A stretch of DNA of 64,000 nucleotides from Risungbinella massiliensis (GCF_000942395.1 NZ_LN812102.1:217358-281357); one strand, 5' to 3'. Counted from the stretch's first letter, positions 7,811 through 17,362 are shown. Made by a program: numbers and translations. Notes: generated by a model from the sequence alone, not told the origin.

Positions 7811-9084
7811 TAAGCTACGACTCCTCGTTCCCCTTCAAATTGTTGGTACTTTTTATCTATCATGATCTTCTTTAAGCTTTGAACAGCTTGCCAAACATCT
7901 TCAAAGGAAGTATACAATGCTACTGGAGCTAAGCGGACAACATTCGGTGCCCGATAATCCGGCACAATTCCATCTGCTTTGAGAGCCTTACAGATGCGGA
8001 TCGCCTCAGGATGCTCCAACGCCACATGTCCTCCCCGTTCTTCATCATTCATAGGATTTATAATCCGAAAACCATATTGGCTTAGTTCCTGTTCCACTAG
8101 ATCCATTAGAAATCGAGTGAGACAAAGAGATTTCTTCCGAATCCGCTCCATCCCTGCTTCTTTCAATATAGCAAAAGAACCCAATAGCGGTGCCAAACTC
8201 AAAATATGAGGCGTACCGATTTGGAAAGCCCCAGCATCAGGGGCAGGGGTTAAGTCATGAGACATATCAAATTGCTTGGACTTCTCAGAACTAAACCAGC
8301 CTGCTAAACCTGGAATGATTCCGTGATGACGCTCATGTACAAAGAGACTAGCCACTGACCCCGGACCACCATTTAAATATTTATAGTTACACCAAAAAGC
8401 AAAGTCTACCCCATCCTCATGAAACTGATGCGGTACCGAGCCTGCTGAGTGACAAGCATCCCAGCCAATCACTATTCCTCGCTCGTGTGCTACTTGAGTG
8501 ATCTTCTTTATATTAAGAAGCTGTCCACTCCGATATAATACTGTCGGTAGAAGTACAAGCGCCACTTCATCTGTCATCGCCTCGATGATCGCATCTTCTT
8601 GCAGTGTCACTCCATTATCGCTCTTTACTTGGATCAGATGGTCTTGAGGATCCAAACCATTTAGGTAAAGCTGAGATTTCAACGCATAAATATCTGATGG
8701 GAAATTAAGTTCATCTGCCACTATTTTCGTTTTCTGTGCATTAGGTCGATAGAAAGTAGAAATTAGTTGATGTAAATTAACAGTGGTGGAACCAGTTACC
8801 ACTACTTCCCCTTCCCTGGCTCCGACCAACATGGCCACCTGTTTTCCTAACTGTTCGGAGAGAGTAAACCATGGGTTTGTTCCTTCTGTCCAGCCATCAA
8901 TACCTAGTTCTTTCCACGAATTTAATAGATCATAGACGGATTGTTCTGCACATTTAGATAGTAGTCCAAGAGAGTTACCATCAAGATAAATCGTACCAGG
9001 TTGTACGTAAAATTCTTGCCAGAAATAAGCGAGTTCATCCTCTTGATCAAGTAGAAATGCATGAGTTTTTTCTATATTTGCCAT
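7810..9084 (-). CDS. kynU: Kynureninase
   Basis: A PLP enzyme that cleaves kynurenine to anthranilate and alanine. It has 424 residues, the normal length. Family features include the N-terminal [32 protein letters not shown] and the PLP lysine region [22 protein letters not shown] lies upstream of the ATG at 9084. It is the middle gene of the operon and overlaps kynB by one base. With kynA and kynB it gives a complete tryptophan-to-anthranilate route. No kynurenine 3-hydroxylase is present, so the pathway should stop at anthranilate. Confidence 0.95.
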   Translation of the reverse strand: MANIEKTHAFLLDQEDELAYFWQEFYVQPGTIYLDGNSLGLLSKCAEQSVYDLLNSWKELGIDGWTEGTNPWFTLSEQLGKQVAMLVGAREGEVVVTGSTTVNLHQLISTFYRPNAQKTKIVADELNFPSDIYALKSQLYLNGLDPQDHLIQVKSDNGVTLQEDAIIEAMTDEVALVLLPTVLYRSGQLLNIKKITQVAHERGIVIGWDACHSAGSVPHQFHEDGVDFAFWCNYKYLNGGPGSVASLFVHERHHGIIPGLAGWFSSEKSKQFDMSHDLTPAPDAGAFQIGTPHILSLAPLLGSFAILKEAGMERIRKKSLCLTRFLMDLVEQELSQYGFRIINPMNDEERGGHVALEHPEAIRICKALKADGIVPDYRAPNVVRLAPVALYTSFEDVWQAVQSLKKIMIDKKYQQFEGERGVVA

Positions 9085-9118
9085 CTTGAATCCCCTCCTT
9101 CGATGCTCAAAATAAATA

Positions 9119-9946
9119 TTATAACTTGGTTCGCAACTCCCACAATTCTGGAAAAAACCGTCGATCGAGAGCTTGTTTTAAGTAACTCACACCCGAGGAT
9201 CCGCCTGTTCCCTGTTTAAAACCGATTATTCTCTCCACTGTTTTCATGTGCCGAAAGCGCCACTGCTGGAACCAGTCCTCTATATCTACTAATTTCTCTG
9301 CTAACTCATAGAGATCCCAATATTTTTTTACATCTCGATAAACAGTTAGCCAAGCTTCTTCTACATCGTCGTGTCGCTGATAGGATTGGGTAACATCCCG
9401 CTTTAATGTACTTTCTAATATTGGAATTCCCGCACGATATAATGCCCCGATGGATGCATCATAGAGACTCGGAGCTCCATACATCTGTTGGAGCTGGTTG
9501 AACAACTCTTCATCATGCCGATAAATATCTAAAATCATCGTACTTTTTTGTCCTAAACTAAACTCGATCATTCGATATTGATAGGATTGGAAACCGGAAG
9601 ATTGTCCAAGATAATCACGAAACTCTATATATTCACTTGGTGTAAGCGTTGCCAAAACATCCCACGACTGAATGATTTGAGATTGGATTTTGGATACCCT
9701 TGCTAACATTTTAAACGCAGAAGATAAGTCTCCGTTTTGAATAGATGACGTTGCTGCTTGTAATTCATGTAAAATCAACTTCATCCAAAGCTCACTTGAT
9801 TGGTGAATAATAATAAAAAGCATTTCATCGTGATGAGTGGATAATCGCTGTTGACTTGTTAAGATACGATCTAACTTCAAATAATCTCCATAAGACATCG
9901 CTTTACTGAAATCAGTATGAATGAACTGTTTGTTTTCAGAGTCCAT
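9119..9946 (-). CDS. kynA: Tryptophan 2,3-dioxygenase
   Basis: A heme enzyme that opens the tryptophan indole ring to N-formylkynurenine. The 275-residue protein shows [31 protein letters not shown] and, near the C-terminus, [13 protein letters not shown] and [13 protein letters not shown]. The His in the RHMKTVER block is the expected heme ligand. GAGGGAG precedes the ATG at 9946. It is first in the operon, with a -10-like TATAAT on the minus strand at 9988-9983. Only 34 bases separate it from kynU. Confidence 0.95.
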   Translation of the reverse strand: MDSENKQFIHTDFSKAMSYGDYLKLDRILTSQQRLSTHHDEMLFIIIHQSSELWMKLILHELQAATSSIQNGDLSSAFKMLARVSKIQSQIIQSWDVLATLTPSEYIEFRDYLGQSSGFQSYQYRMIEFSLGQKSTMILDIYRHDEELFNQLQQMYGAPSLYDASIGALYRAGIPILESTLKRDVTQSYQRHDDVEEAWLTVYRDVKKYWDLYELAEKLVDIEDWFQQWRFRHMKTVERIIGFKQGTGGSSGVSYLKQALDRRFFPELWELRTKL

Positions 9947-9982
9947 CAGCTACACTCCCTCTCCAACTTTGTACTCATCTAA

Positions 9983-9988
9983 ATTATA
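9983..9988 (-). promoter_or_regulatory. Likely -10 element of the kynAUB operon
   Basis: A perfect TATAAT on the minus strand lies about 37 bases upstream of the kynA start. No good -35 was seen at 16-18 bases, so an activator or a weak promoter is possible. Confidence 0.35.
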
Positions 9989-10226
9989 GAGAGAAAGTCC
10001 TAGATAATGCTAGCAAAAGAATTTTGATTGGTAAGAGAAATGAATGCACTGACTCCAAGAGTAATTAGATATTATGTTGTTACTAAAAGGTATCCAGAAT
10101 ATAATAGTATAAACATTTTGATAAATATAAAGATCTACTAGAGTCTGTTAGTAAAATGGAGAGTAATCGTTTGGGCTCTTCTTTTTTGTTCAAATAACTT
10201 CATATGACAAAGGAGCCAATCAACAT

Positions 10227-11003
10227 ATGGACAAGCAGTTTCATAGCATCCGTACCGAATTGAAAGGAGTCTATGGGGAAAGCTACCCCAGATTTGTAAA
10301 GTCAGAGGCTTTATTTTTTGCTATCTATCCCCTAATGGTTTTGTTTTTCATCCCATTTCATCAACCGAAAATCATTAGATTCCTAGATAGTTGGGGTTCA
10401 GTAGGCATTTTCTTCTTCTTGTTATTTCTTAGTTACTTTTTCACTCTCCGTTATATTCAAAAGAGATATGAAATAATATTAGATAAAGAAATGAAACAGA
10501 AATATAAATCAACTATATATTACCGATGGATCAAACAAGGAATGAAACTGGTATTTGGTGCGATGATGATCCTAGGGATATTTTCACTGCATCTACAAAA
10601 TGAACCCAAGCCTATCGCAAAAGCAATTACAGAATATGGGTATCCTGTAAGCCTCCCTACTCAACTACCATTTCAACCAACACAACAACATGGCATCGTA
10701 AAAGCATCAATCTTTTCTTACGATATGGAGATCTTTTACGAAAAAGACAATACTTATTTAATGATTTATATTAGTAAAAAAAACGAGAAAGAGCTATTGG
10801 TATCCAATGTTACTCTGCAAAACGGAATAAAAGCAGACTATGAAGTTTACCATTTTGCCGATACAGAACACTCTTATCATCTTACTTGGTATCAAGATGG
10901 TTTTCGTTATGAATTAATCTATTCAATCCCTGAAGGGGAAACTGTTCCACATAATGACATTTTTTTCAACATCGCAAATTCGTTTAAAACTGTCTATCCT
11001 TGA
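10227..11003 (+). CDS. Membrane protein of unknown function with extracytoplasmic domain
   Basis: No family was recognised. The 258 residues contain three clear hydrophobic segments: about 30-50 (FFAIYPLMVLFFIPF), 60-80 (SVGIFFFLLFLSYFFTL) and 108-125 (LVFGAMMILGIFSLHL). A soluble C-terminal half of about 130 residues follows, probably outside the membrane. The C-terminal half is rich in beta-type, aromatic sequence, which suggests a folded domain. AAAGGAG lies at 10209-10214 before the ATG. The gene stands alone between the divergent kyn operon and a convergent GNAT gene, so context gives no function. Confidence 0.6.
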   Translation: MDKQFHSIRTELKGVYGESYPRFVKSEALFFAIYPLMVLFFIPFHQPKIIRFLDSWGSVGIFFFLLFLSYFFTLRYIQKRYEIILDKEMKQKYKSTIYYRWIKQGMKLVFGAMMILGIFSLHLQNEPKPIAKAITEYGYPVSLPTQLPFQPTQQHGIVKASIFSYDMEIFYEKDNTYLMIYISKKNEKELLVSNVTLQNGIKADYEVYHFADTEHSYHLTWYQDGFRYELIYSIPEGETVPHNDIFFNIANSFKTVYP

Positions 11004-11012
11004 TATCTCTAT

Positions 11013-11480
11013 TCATTCTATTGAATAACGATATACATGACCCTCTTTCCCGTAAAACTCTTCTGAATCAACAAATCCGAAACTTCTATATAATTGTTTT
11101 GCTATCAAATTATCTGGTTTCACTACCAATCGAATTTCTTTACACTGTTTAAAGCAAGTTTGAATATAGTTTACGATTTTGGAAAACGCTGCTTTTCCAT
11201 ATCCTCGCCCTTGATACTTTTCATCAATGAAAAAACCATCAATCCAATACATGTTATGAGAATCTTCCTCATAGGCATGCATCACAAAACCTACTATCTG
11301 ATCATGATGATAGATAGCAAATGGAAGATAGGTAACATTATCTCCATCGGGTTTAATAGACACCTTTGCTAGCGAAACAGCAACAGGTGTTACAAAACCT
11401 TTTTGTTCCTCCTTCATCTTTAAGACAAGTACTTTTTCCCAATTATCCCGTGTAACTGGTTGTAATGTAATGTCTACCAT
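11013..11480 (-). CDS. GNAT acetyltransferase, BltD/SpeG-like
   Basis: A 155-residue single-domain N-acetyltransferase. The acetyl-CoA loop appears as YQGRGYGKAAF (motif A, Q-x2-G-x-G), preceded by the acidic WIDGFFIDEKY strand. The C-terminal LYRSFGF is motif B. The layout WLDRFFID-YQGKG resembles Bacillus BltD (spermine/spermidine acetyltransferase), so a polyamine or similar amine substrate is plausible but unproven. It lies downstream of the terminator of a lipoprotein gene and is convergent with the membrane-protein gene. Confidence 0.75.
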   Translation of the reverse strand: MVDITLQPVTRDNWEKVLVLKMKEEQKGFVTPVAVSLAKVSIKPDGDNVTYLPFAIYHHDQIVGFVMHAYEEDSHNMYWIDGFFIDEKYQGRGYGKAAFSKIVNYIQTCFKQCKEIRLVVKPDNLIAKQLYRSFGFVDSEEFYGKEGHVYRYSIE

Positions 11481-11528
11481 TTTCTCTCTCTTTTCCGCCT
11501 TGATGGCATTATTAATGCACCCATAAAA

Positions 11529-11572
11529 AGAACCCCCATATAATCTACATCCTATGTAGTTATGGGGGTTCT
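11529..11572 (-). terminator. Intrinsic terminator of the lipoprotein gene
   Basis: AGAACCCCCATA (11529-11540) and TATGGGGGTTCT (11561-11572) pair perfectly over 12 bp. On the minus strand the hairpin is followed by TTTTT. Confidence 0.85.
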
Positions 11573-11582
11573 ATATGTTCTA

Positions 11583-12035
11583 TTATTGTTGGAAGTTTTC
11601 TAGTTCTTGTAGAGTGTTGTTAATCCCCTGGATCGTTTGGATCAACTCATTGTTTTGTAAGAGTTGTTGTGGGTTAAAAGTCCCGTCTTGGAAACCCTTT
11701 TCATACGAGTCGATTGCACCGATCATTTGAACATTGGCATCTTCAATCTGTTGGTGAATCTCTTGAATGGACTCAGGTGGAGTTAAGCTATTAAACTCCT
11801 CCATCCCTTGTTTCAATTGGGTAAGCCGGTTCATCAGCTCTTGTGCAGCAGCTGGATCTTGTACTGCTTGGTCGAAAAGATTCGGACCTTCATTCGAAAA
11901 AGCTGTCATCATATTAATATATTCACTAGCTTCGTCAATGTAATCTACTGTATTTGTGACATCCGATATGAGTCCACACCCACTGAGAGCAAACATCAAC
12001 ACTAGACTGATAATCCATATGGAACGTTTCTTCAT
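11583..12035 (-). CDS. Lipoprotein, DUF6376-like
   Basis: A 150-residue secreted lipoprotein. The signal peptide ends in a lipobox (ALSGC, Cys about residue 20) after MKKRSIWIISLVLMF. The mature part is acidic, all-helical and rich in Gln/Asn/Glu, with no transmembrane segment. The pattern VTNTVDYIDEASEYIN and the NxLTPPE-type turn resemble small Bacillus lipoproteins of DUF6376, whose function is unknown to me. The gene has its own terminator and lies downstream of a permease gene on the same strand, 54 bases away. Confidence 0.75.
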   Translation of the reverse strand: MKKRSIWIISLVLMFALSGCGLISDVTNTVDYIDEASEYINMMTAFSNEGPNLFDQAVQDPAAAQELMNRLTQLKQGMEEFNSLTPPESIQEIHQQIEDANVQMIGAIDSYEKGFQDGTFNPQQLLQNNELIQTIQGINNTLQELENFQQ

Positions 12036-12089
12036 GTATCAATAACCCTCACTTTCCTATATCACCCTAACTATACAGGAGCATCGGGT

Positions 12090-13391
12090 TTAGGGCAAGA
12101 AGAGGAGATAACGTAAGTAAATGTAAAGATGAGCCATCCCTAATGCTAAGAGAGTAAACGGAGCACCGACCTTCAGGAATTTCCAATAGGTGATGGGATA
12201 ACCAGAGCGAGCGGCCATATTGGCCACCACCACATTAGCTGAAGCTCCAATTAGCGTTCCATTACCACCGAGACAAGCGCCTAATGCAAGTGACCACCAA
12301 AGAGCATCCATCTGAGGAGAATCGATGGCATAACCCATACCTACCGCCAGATCTTGAATCAGAGGTATCATAGTTGCTACAAATGGGATGTTATCAATTA
12401 TGGCAGAGGCAATCCCTGATCCCCATAGAACATAGATCGCAGTGTCGGCTATATCACCGTTGGTTGCATTAAGTAAGAGCGTTGCCAAGTATTTAATAAC
12501 CCCTACCTCTTGGAGTGCTCCAACCATCGTAAACAATCCTACGAAGAAAAAGATAGTAGTCCATTCAATCTGTTGAAAAGTTTCCTCGATATATTTTTCT
12601 TCCACTGCAATTAGCATTAGGATCGTCGCACCACCAATTGCGATCACCGAAGCTTCTAGGTGTAGAATGGAATGGAGCATAAAACCAACTATCGTGAGTC
12701 CGAGTACGGTCAATGCTTTTCGTAATAGCACTGGATCGTGGATATATTCTTTTTCATCCAATGCCATCAATTTTTGTACTTTTTCAGGATCACTTTTCAA
12801 TTGGTTACGATAAAGGAAATAAAATAACGATACCGTTACTCCTAAAATAATGAAAGCAATCGGAGCAAGGTTGATTAAAAATTGATTGAAGGTCAGGTGT
12901 TTTACTGCAGAGCCGATCATAATATTCGGTGGATCTCCGATTAGCGTCGCCGTTCCACCTATATTGGAAGCGATAATCTGAGAGATTAAATATGGATAAG
13001 GATTGACTCCCAACATTTGCGTGATAGAGAGCGTTAGTGGAACAACTAGCAGGACTGTCGTCACATTATCAAGAAATGCAGATAATAGCGCTGTCAATAA
13101 TGATAGAATGACTAGTATCTGAACAGGATTTCCCTTGACTAGCTTAGCAGCTCGAACAGCCAAATACTGAAAAACGCCCGTCTGATTGGTGATTCCAACC
13201 AAAATCATCATTCCAATCAACAGGGTAATCGTGTTCCACTCTATGTAATGAGTGAAGGCTTTATGGACATCCAAAACGTCGGCTACGATCATCAACACGG
13301 CGCCTAACAAGGCTAATACCGCTCGATTTCCTTTTTCTGTAATAATAAATGCGTACGTAACTAGAAAGATTACCAAAGCAATTGTTGTCAT
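12090..13391 (-). CDS. ArsB/NhaD (SLC13-type) anion or Na+/H+ permease
   Basis: A 433-residue polytopic membrane protein with about 11-12 hydrophobic segments. Two inverted half-repeats each carry the family Asn/Gly-rich hairpin: SAFLDNVTTVLLVVPL with NIGGTATLIGDPPNIMIG in the first half, and SAIIDNIPFVATMIPL with GGNGTLIGASANVV in the second. These are hallmarks of the ion transporter superfamily members ArsB, NhaD and CitM. There is no arsenical gene nearby, so the ion (arsenite, sodium or organic anion) is open. It is divergent from the PHP gene, with 78 bases between starts. Confidence 0.85.
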   Translation of the reverse strand: MTTIALVIFLVTYAFIITEKGNRAVLALLGAVLMIVADVLDVHKAFTHYIEWNTITLLIGMMILVGITNQTGVFQYLAVRAAKLVKGNPVQILVILSLLTALLSAFLDNVTTVLLVVPLTLSITQMLGVNPYPYLISQIIASNIGGTATLIGDPPNIMIGSAVKHLTFNQFLINLAPIAFIILGVTVSLFYFLYRNQLKSDPEKVQKLMALDEKEYIHDPVLLRKALTVLGLTIVGFMLHSILHLEASVIAIGGATILMLIAVEEKYIEETFQQIEWTTIFFFVGLFTMVGALQEVGVIKYLATLLLNATNGDIADTAIYVLWGSGIASAIIDNIPFVATMIPLIQDLAVGMGYAIDSPQMDALWWSLALGACLGGNGTLIGASANVVVANMAARSGYPITYWKFLKVGAPFTLLALGMAHLYIYLRYLLFLP

Positions 13392-13469
13392 GAATATCCC
13401 CTTTCTCTCCCTTCACTGAGTATAAGGCAAAATGAACCTTATATGTACAACCATCTGAAAAGGAGCGAC

Positions 13470-14252
13470 ATGATGCGTATTTACCAGAACTTAACCCTTG
13501 GTACATTTGATCTACATATGCACAGTACGTTTTCCGATGGCAAATTCACCCCAGAAGAACTAGTTGAAATGGCAAAAAATCTGAATCTGTCGACCATCGC
13601 ATTAACCGATCATGATACATTAGCTGGATACCCAAGAATGAAGCAGGCAGCAGAAGCAATAGGGATTCGAGTAATTCCTGGAGTTGAGATCAGTACCAGC
13701 TGGAAAGAGAAAAATGTTGATGTATTAGGATACGAAATCCAAGATGTATCTTGGTTAGATTCCCAATTAGCAGTCTTTCGAGAAGCCAGACTCAATCGAG
13801 CGGGTCAAATAATAGAAAAGCTTGGACAAATGGGCATGTCCATCACGCTTGAAGATGTAAAGCGTTATGCCAAAGAAGGAGTAATAGCACGACCTCACAT
13901 TGCTAGGGCTCTTGTAGAAAAAGGATATGCTTTCTCTGTACAAGAAGTCTTCGAACATTATTTGGGAGACGGTCTAGCAGCAGATGTCCCTAAAAAACAG
14001 CTTCCACTTCAAGAGGGCATAGAACTTATTCGCAAAGCAGGCGGTATAGCAGTCTTAGCCCACCCAATCTATTTAGAAAAGATGGTTGATGAAATTTTAA
14101 CAGAATCGTGGGATGGAATCGAGGTTTGGCACCGAAATCATACTCCCGCCGATGCAAAACGCTTTGCAGAAATGGCGGAAAAACATGGGCTCATCATGAC
14201 TGGTGGATCGGATTACCACGATACCAATCACCAGATGGGAAAATTTTCCTAA
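13470..14252 (+). CDS. PHP-domain phosphoesterase (TrpH/YciV-like)
   Basis: The protein has the PHP metal-binding residues in order: FDLHMHSTFSDG, LTDHDT, IPGVEIST, ARPHIARALVEKGY, VLAHPIYL and GGSDYHD. This subgroup includes 3',5'-nucleotide bisphosphatases and 5'-3' RNA/DNA exonucleases such as E. coli RNase AM. The ATG at 13470 is preferred over the one at 13443 because AAGGAG is at 13459-13464. The reading frame ends seven residues after the SDYHD motif, shorter than many relatives, and a HAD-hydrolase remnant begins at once. The end may therefore have been clipped by the same deletion. All visible metal ligands are present. Confidence 0.85.
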   Translation: MMRIYQNLTLGTFDLHMHSTFSDGKFTPEELVEMAKNLNLSTIALTDHDTLAGYPRMKQAAEAIGIRVIPGVEISTSWKEKNVDVLGYEIQDVSWLDSQLAVFREARLNRAGQIIEKLGQMGMSITLEDVKRYAKEGVIARPHIARALVEKGYAFSVQEVFEHYLGDGLAADVPKKQLPLQEGIELIRKAGGIAVLAHPIYLEKMVDEILTESWDGIEVWHRNHTPADAKRFAEMAEKHGLIMTGGSDYHDTNHQMGKFS

Positions 14253-14273
14253 CAAGGAGCACTGACATCATAA

Positions 14274-14611
14274 ACTCAAGTCTTTCTGCTTCCACCTGTT
14301 GGGGGATTTTCGGATATTTCTGATAGCAAATACTCCAAAATTTTGGTTCCTGCTACTGACACTCTTGCCGAGGAGATTTCTGAGTTAGTTGGGAATCAAA
14401 TTCAACTTCTCATCACGGATCGGAACCAATTGATTCAGATCATGGAAAAAAGCGTGTCCAAGGAAGCTGCTCTCAAGCGAATTTTAAACACCTTATCCAT
14501 GACGAGTTCACAGTGTATTGTTTTTGGAGATGGAACGCAGTCCCAGAGTTAAAAAAATGGGCATCAACAGTGACCGCCTCTCATGACCAAGATGGAGTAG
14601 CTTTAACTTAG
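14274..14611 (+). pseudogene. Remnant of a Cof-type HAD hydrolase
   Basis: Two adjoining frames reconstruct the C-terminal half of a Cof/YkrA-like sugar phosphatase. From 14274 the frame reads through YSKILVPATDTLAEEI and the family signature VSKEAALKRILN to IVFGDG, then stops at 14552. A shifted frame from about 14541 continues as VPELKKWASTVTA and DQDGVALT to 14611. The KG-like VSK and GDG motifs identify the family. The N-terminal half with the DxD nucleophile is absent and a small deletion follows GDG, so no active enzyme can be made. Confidence 0.75.
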
Positions 14612-14737
14612 AAAAAAGGTTCTTAGGAATAGTCTCCTAAATACCATCTTGGGATAAACAAGTATAAGATAAATTATTTATATTTGCCCTGGACGAGTGA
14701 TAAATGAGGAATTTTATGATAGACGATGTATTTCATC

Positions 14738-15205
14738 TCATCGAAACCGATCTGCCGATTTCTTATAAACTATTATCGCTCCACCATTTACACCATATGC
14801 CTCTGTTATATGAGTCCAACCGTATTTTTCGTAGTATCCTTCTAGATCAGTAGTTAGGTAAAGATTTTGGTATCCTTTTTTACCTATCTCTTGAATAGCG
14901 TGTTCGAGAAGTTGAGAACCAATCGCTTTTCCTCTGTGCTCTGGATTAACATATAAGCAGGCAAACCATGGGAACAAGTCCTGACGACTATTAAGATCGT
15001 TTCGAATTAAAGCATATGTTCCGATGATTGATTCATTTAATAGAGCAATATAAAACCTTGGTATTTTCTCAGTTGTTTTGCAAGAATGAAACATGCAATC
15101 GTGATAAAACTTATAGTTTTGTTCATTTCCCCAATTCTCCCAAAATACCCTAACAGCTTCGTCAAATAAATCTGTTCTTTCGCTCAATTCATGTATCTCT
15201 AACAT
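14738..15205 (-). CDS. GNAT family acetyltransferase
   Basis: About 155 residues if translation starts at the ATG at 15205, which has GAGGGAG six bases upstream. A GTG at 15232 is possible but less likely. Motif A is HRGKAIGSQLLEHAI, preceded by the strand FACLYVNPEH. The C-terminus has YYEKYGW, the usual motif B. Its substrate is unknown. It lies downstream of nfo on the same strand but beyond a hairpin, so it is probably a separate unit. Confidence 0.75.
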   Translation of the reverse strand: MLEIHELSERTDLFDEAVRVFWENWGNEQNYKFYHDCMFHSCKTTEKIPRFYIALLNESIIGTYALIRNDLNSRQDLFPWFACLYVNPEHRGKAIGSQLLEHAIQEIGKKGYQNLYLTTDLEGYYEKYGWTHITEAYGVNGGAIIVYKKSADRFR

Positions 15206-15236
15206 CTTTTCTCCCTCGTCTCCTAAAATCACACTA

Positions 15237-15263
15237 GACCTCCATCCTTGCTAGATGGAGGTC
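15237..15263 (-). terminator. Hairpin between nfo and the GNAT gene
   Basis: GACCTCCATC (15237-15246) pairs perfectly with GATGGAGGTC (15254-15263). The T-tract on the minus strand is weak. It lies just past the nfo stop codon. Confidence 0.55.
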
Positions 15264-15300
15264 ACTTCTTATCGTTGGTACTTACCCTACTTGCTGATGC

Positions 15301-16425
15301 TTACGATTGGAACGCATGCTTGCCAGCAAACCAAGCGGTTATTCGATGATTGATCTGCTCTTCTCGTAGATTTGTAAACAGTCTAGCATTTACAACCATA
15401 TCGTACAGCCGTTCCATTGGCTCGCGGCTGTCTTCTTTCTTCGCTTTCGCGTCGTTCTTAAGTAACTTCCATGTGTTAACAACAAAATCACGTCGGTCGA
15501 CCTCTTGCTCGCGGAAAAAGAATTCCAAACGCTCTACATGGTCCAGAAAATCGCTCCCAAACCGTTTTTCCACCTCTCCTCGAAGCAGAGCAATTTCCAT
15601 CTCGTACATTGGACGCTCCATGCCTTTTGTCTTACTAATCCATGGTGTTTCTAGAACAAGCGGCAAATTCCGTATTTTTTCATGATCTACGATATGTTTC
15701 ATCGCATCAAATCCAATCAGTCCGGCACCTACAGGAGCATGGCGGTCTTTCCCCGCTCCGCGGAAGTTTTTACTGTCATTTAGATGGATAACAGCTAGAC
15801 GATCTAAACCGATAATCTCATCAAATTGTTTGATTACACCATCAAAATCATGGACAATATCATAACCTGCTTCGTGAACATGGCATGTATCCATACATAC
15901 TGTAAGTCTGTGATTATCTTCCACTTTCTCCATGATTGCCGCTATTTCCTCAAAACTACGACCCAATTCTGTTCCTTTGCCGGCCATTGTTTCTAGCGCA
16001 ATATTCACTTTTGTGTCTTTGACTCCACTCAATACCCCATTTAGTCCTTCTGCAATTCTCTCAATGCCGTATTTTGCATCTTTGTCGGTAAAGGATCCTG
16101 GATGGAGTACGATGTTTTTCACACCTAGATAGTCAGTCCGCTCAATTTCTTCTTGTAGAAAGCGGACGGCGAAGTCGAACTTGTCATCTTTATAAGTGGC
16201 TAGATTCACAATATATGGCGCATGCACGACAATCTCTTTGATACCATGCTTGTCCATCACGGCTTTGCCTTCCTCAACAAATTGATCTTCAATCGGTTTG
16301 CGCCGTGTATTTTGTGGTGCCCCTGTATATACCATGAATGTACTTGATCCATATGTAATCGCTTCTTCGGCAGCATTTAGCAGTCCTCTGTTTGAGAACG
16401 ATACGTGCGATCCTATTTTTAACAT
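15301..16425 (-). CDS. nfo: Endonuclease IV with C-terminal extension
   Basis: A zinc-dependent AP endonuclease that cuts 5' of abasic sites. The TIM-barrel metal ligands are visible: VVHAPYIVN, IVLHPGS, IALETMAGKGTE, CMDTCHVHEAGYD, VIHLNDSK and DRHAPVGAG. The family normally ends near residue 295. Here the protein is 374 residues, with about 80 extra charged helical residues after LVLETPW. This tail contains FFREQEVDRRDF, ends in HRITAWFAGKHAFQS, and matches nothing I recognise. With nfi at the left end it makes a second base-damage repair enzyme in the window. Confidence 0.9.
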   Translation of the reverse strand: MLKIGSHVSFSNRGLLNAAEEAITYGSSTFMVYTGAPQNTRRKPIEDQFVEEGKAVMDKHGIKEIVVHAPYIVNLATYKDDKFDFAVRFLQEEIERTDYLGVKNIVLHPGSFTDKDAKYGIERIAEGLNGVLSGVKDTKVNIALETMAGKGTELGRSFEEIAAIMEKVEDNHRLTVCMDTCHVHEAGYDIVHDFDGVIKQFDEIIGLDRLAVIHLNDSKNFRGAGKDRHAPVGAGLIGFDAMKHIVDHEKIRNLPLVLETPWISKTKGMERPMYEMEIALLRGEVEKRFGSDFLDHVERLEFFFREQEVDRRDFVVNTWKLLKNDAKAKKEDSREPMERLYDMVVNARLFTNLREEQINHRITAWFAGKHAFQS

Positions 16426-16648
16426 TGAATAAAAAACCTCCTTAATAAATTCCCAGTTTGTCTATGTGAAATCAAACAGTCTGATTTCTTCTTTCCTAGA
16501 TCTAACTCAGAAGCTGTATGTAATTTTATCATGTATGCAGACCGACATCATTAAATGGGAAGAAAAGCATATGAGAACCTTAGGTAATGCATAAAGATAT
16601 AGGTCCCGGTCCAAGACTCGACTTCTCGATTTCTACCATTGTAGTGTT

Positions 16649-17221
16649 CTATTTACTTTGCTTCTCTTCCTGTCGTTTTTGGTGACGGGCTACTTTTGTA
16701 CGATTCCCGCATATCTTCATCGAACACCATTTTCGCCGATCGCTAGTATCCATAAACAATAAAACACAGTCTGGATTGTTACAACGACGAAGGTTTTTCA
16801 AATCTCCTGATGCATGTAATTGTAATGCATCGAACGCTACCAGAGAAATAATTGCATCGACTGGATGACCAACAGGGATCGGCACAAGTTTATTAGATAT
16901 TAGTTTATACGTGAAAGGAGCTCGTTTATTTAGGTTTTCAAGATATGAAAGCCAATCATCACTTACTTGCTCTCCTTCAGCGATTTTCTCAAATCCACTT
17001 CGTAAAAACTGACGAAGTACTAACACAGGATACAACCCATCCGCAAGAACAGATTCTATGTCGAACTGACCATTAAATAAATTTCCAGCATTCTGCATTG
17101 TGTTGATCCAATCAACTAATTCCCCCTCGGAAATGAGTAAGTTCTGCCGAATGCCTCTTTTCACAACTTCCGTGTTTACGAGATCTAGGGATAAATGTCC
17201 AGATACTAGTGGAAAAGGCAT
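16649..17221 (-). CDS. ABATE/CGNR zinc-finger protein
   Basis: The 190-residue protein has an N-terminal ABATE domain (MPFPLVSGHLSLDLVNTEV, a stress-associated helical domain). The C-terminal CGNR zinc finger reads CNNPDCVLLFMDTS, then RRKWCSMKICGNR, giving four cysteines. CGNR proteins are thought to be DNA-binding regulators. The ATG at 17221 has AAAGGAGAG just upstream, so it is preferred over the in-frame ATG at 17239. It is divergent from a DUF1348 gene with overlapping promoters, a typical regulator-target arrangement. Confidence 0.85.
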   Translation of the reverse strand: MPFPLVSGHLSLDLVNTEVVKRGIRQNLLISEGELVDWINTMQNAGNLFNGQFDIESVLADGLYPVLVLRQFLRSGFEKIAEGEQVSDDWLSYLENLNKRAPFTYKLISNKLVPIPVGHPVDAIISLVAFDALQLHASGDLKNLRRCNNPDCVLLFMDTSDRRKWCSMKICGNRTKVARHQKRQEEKQSK

Positions 17222-17272
17222 TTGTTTCTCTCCTTTCATACTTTAAAAAAACAGCCTACCTTTACTAACCGA

Positions 17273-17313
17273 ATTATACGTTATTGACAGGTTAATTCAA
17301 TCATCACTATACT
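17273..17313. promoter_or_regulatory. Overlapping divergent promoters of the CGNR and DUF1348 genes
   Basis: Plus strand: TTGACA (17284-17289), 18 bases, TATACT (17308-17313). Minus strand: TTGAAT (17300-17295), 16 bases, TATAAT (17278-17273). The two face each other and share their -35 region, so both cannot fire at once. Confidence 0.7.
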
Positions 17314-17362
17314 AACCATATAAAAGATGAAAAACAGTTAGTTATGAAAGGATTGTTTACTT

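Noticed and set aside
13443-13469. Upstream ATG for the PHP protein
   Set aside because: The AAGGAG site at 13459-13464 lies between the two ATGs, and the family starts near the second one.
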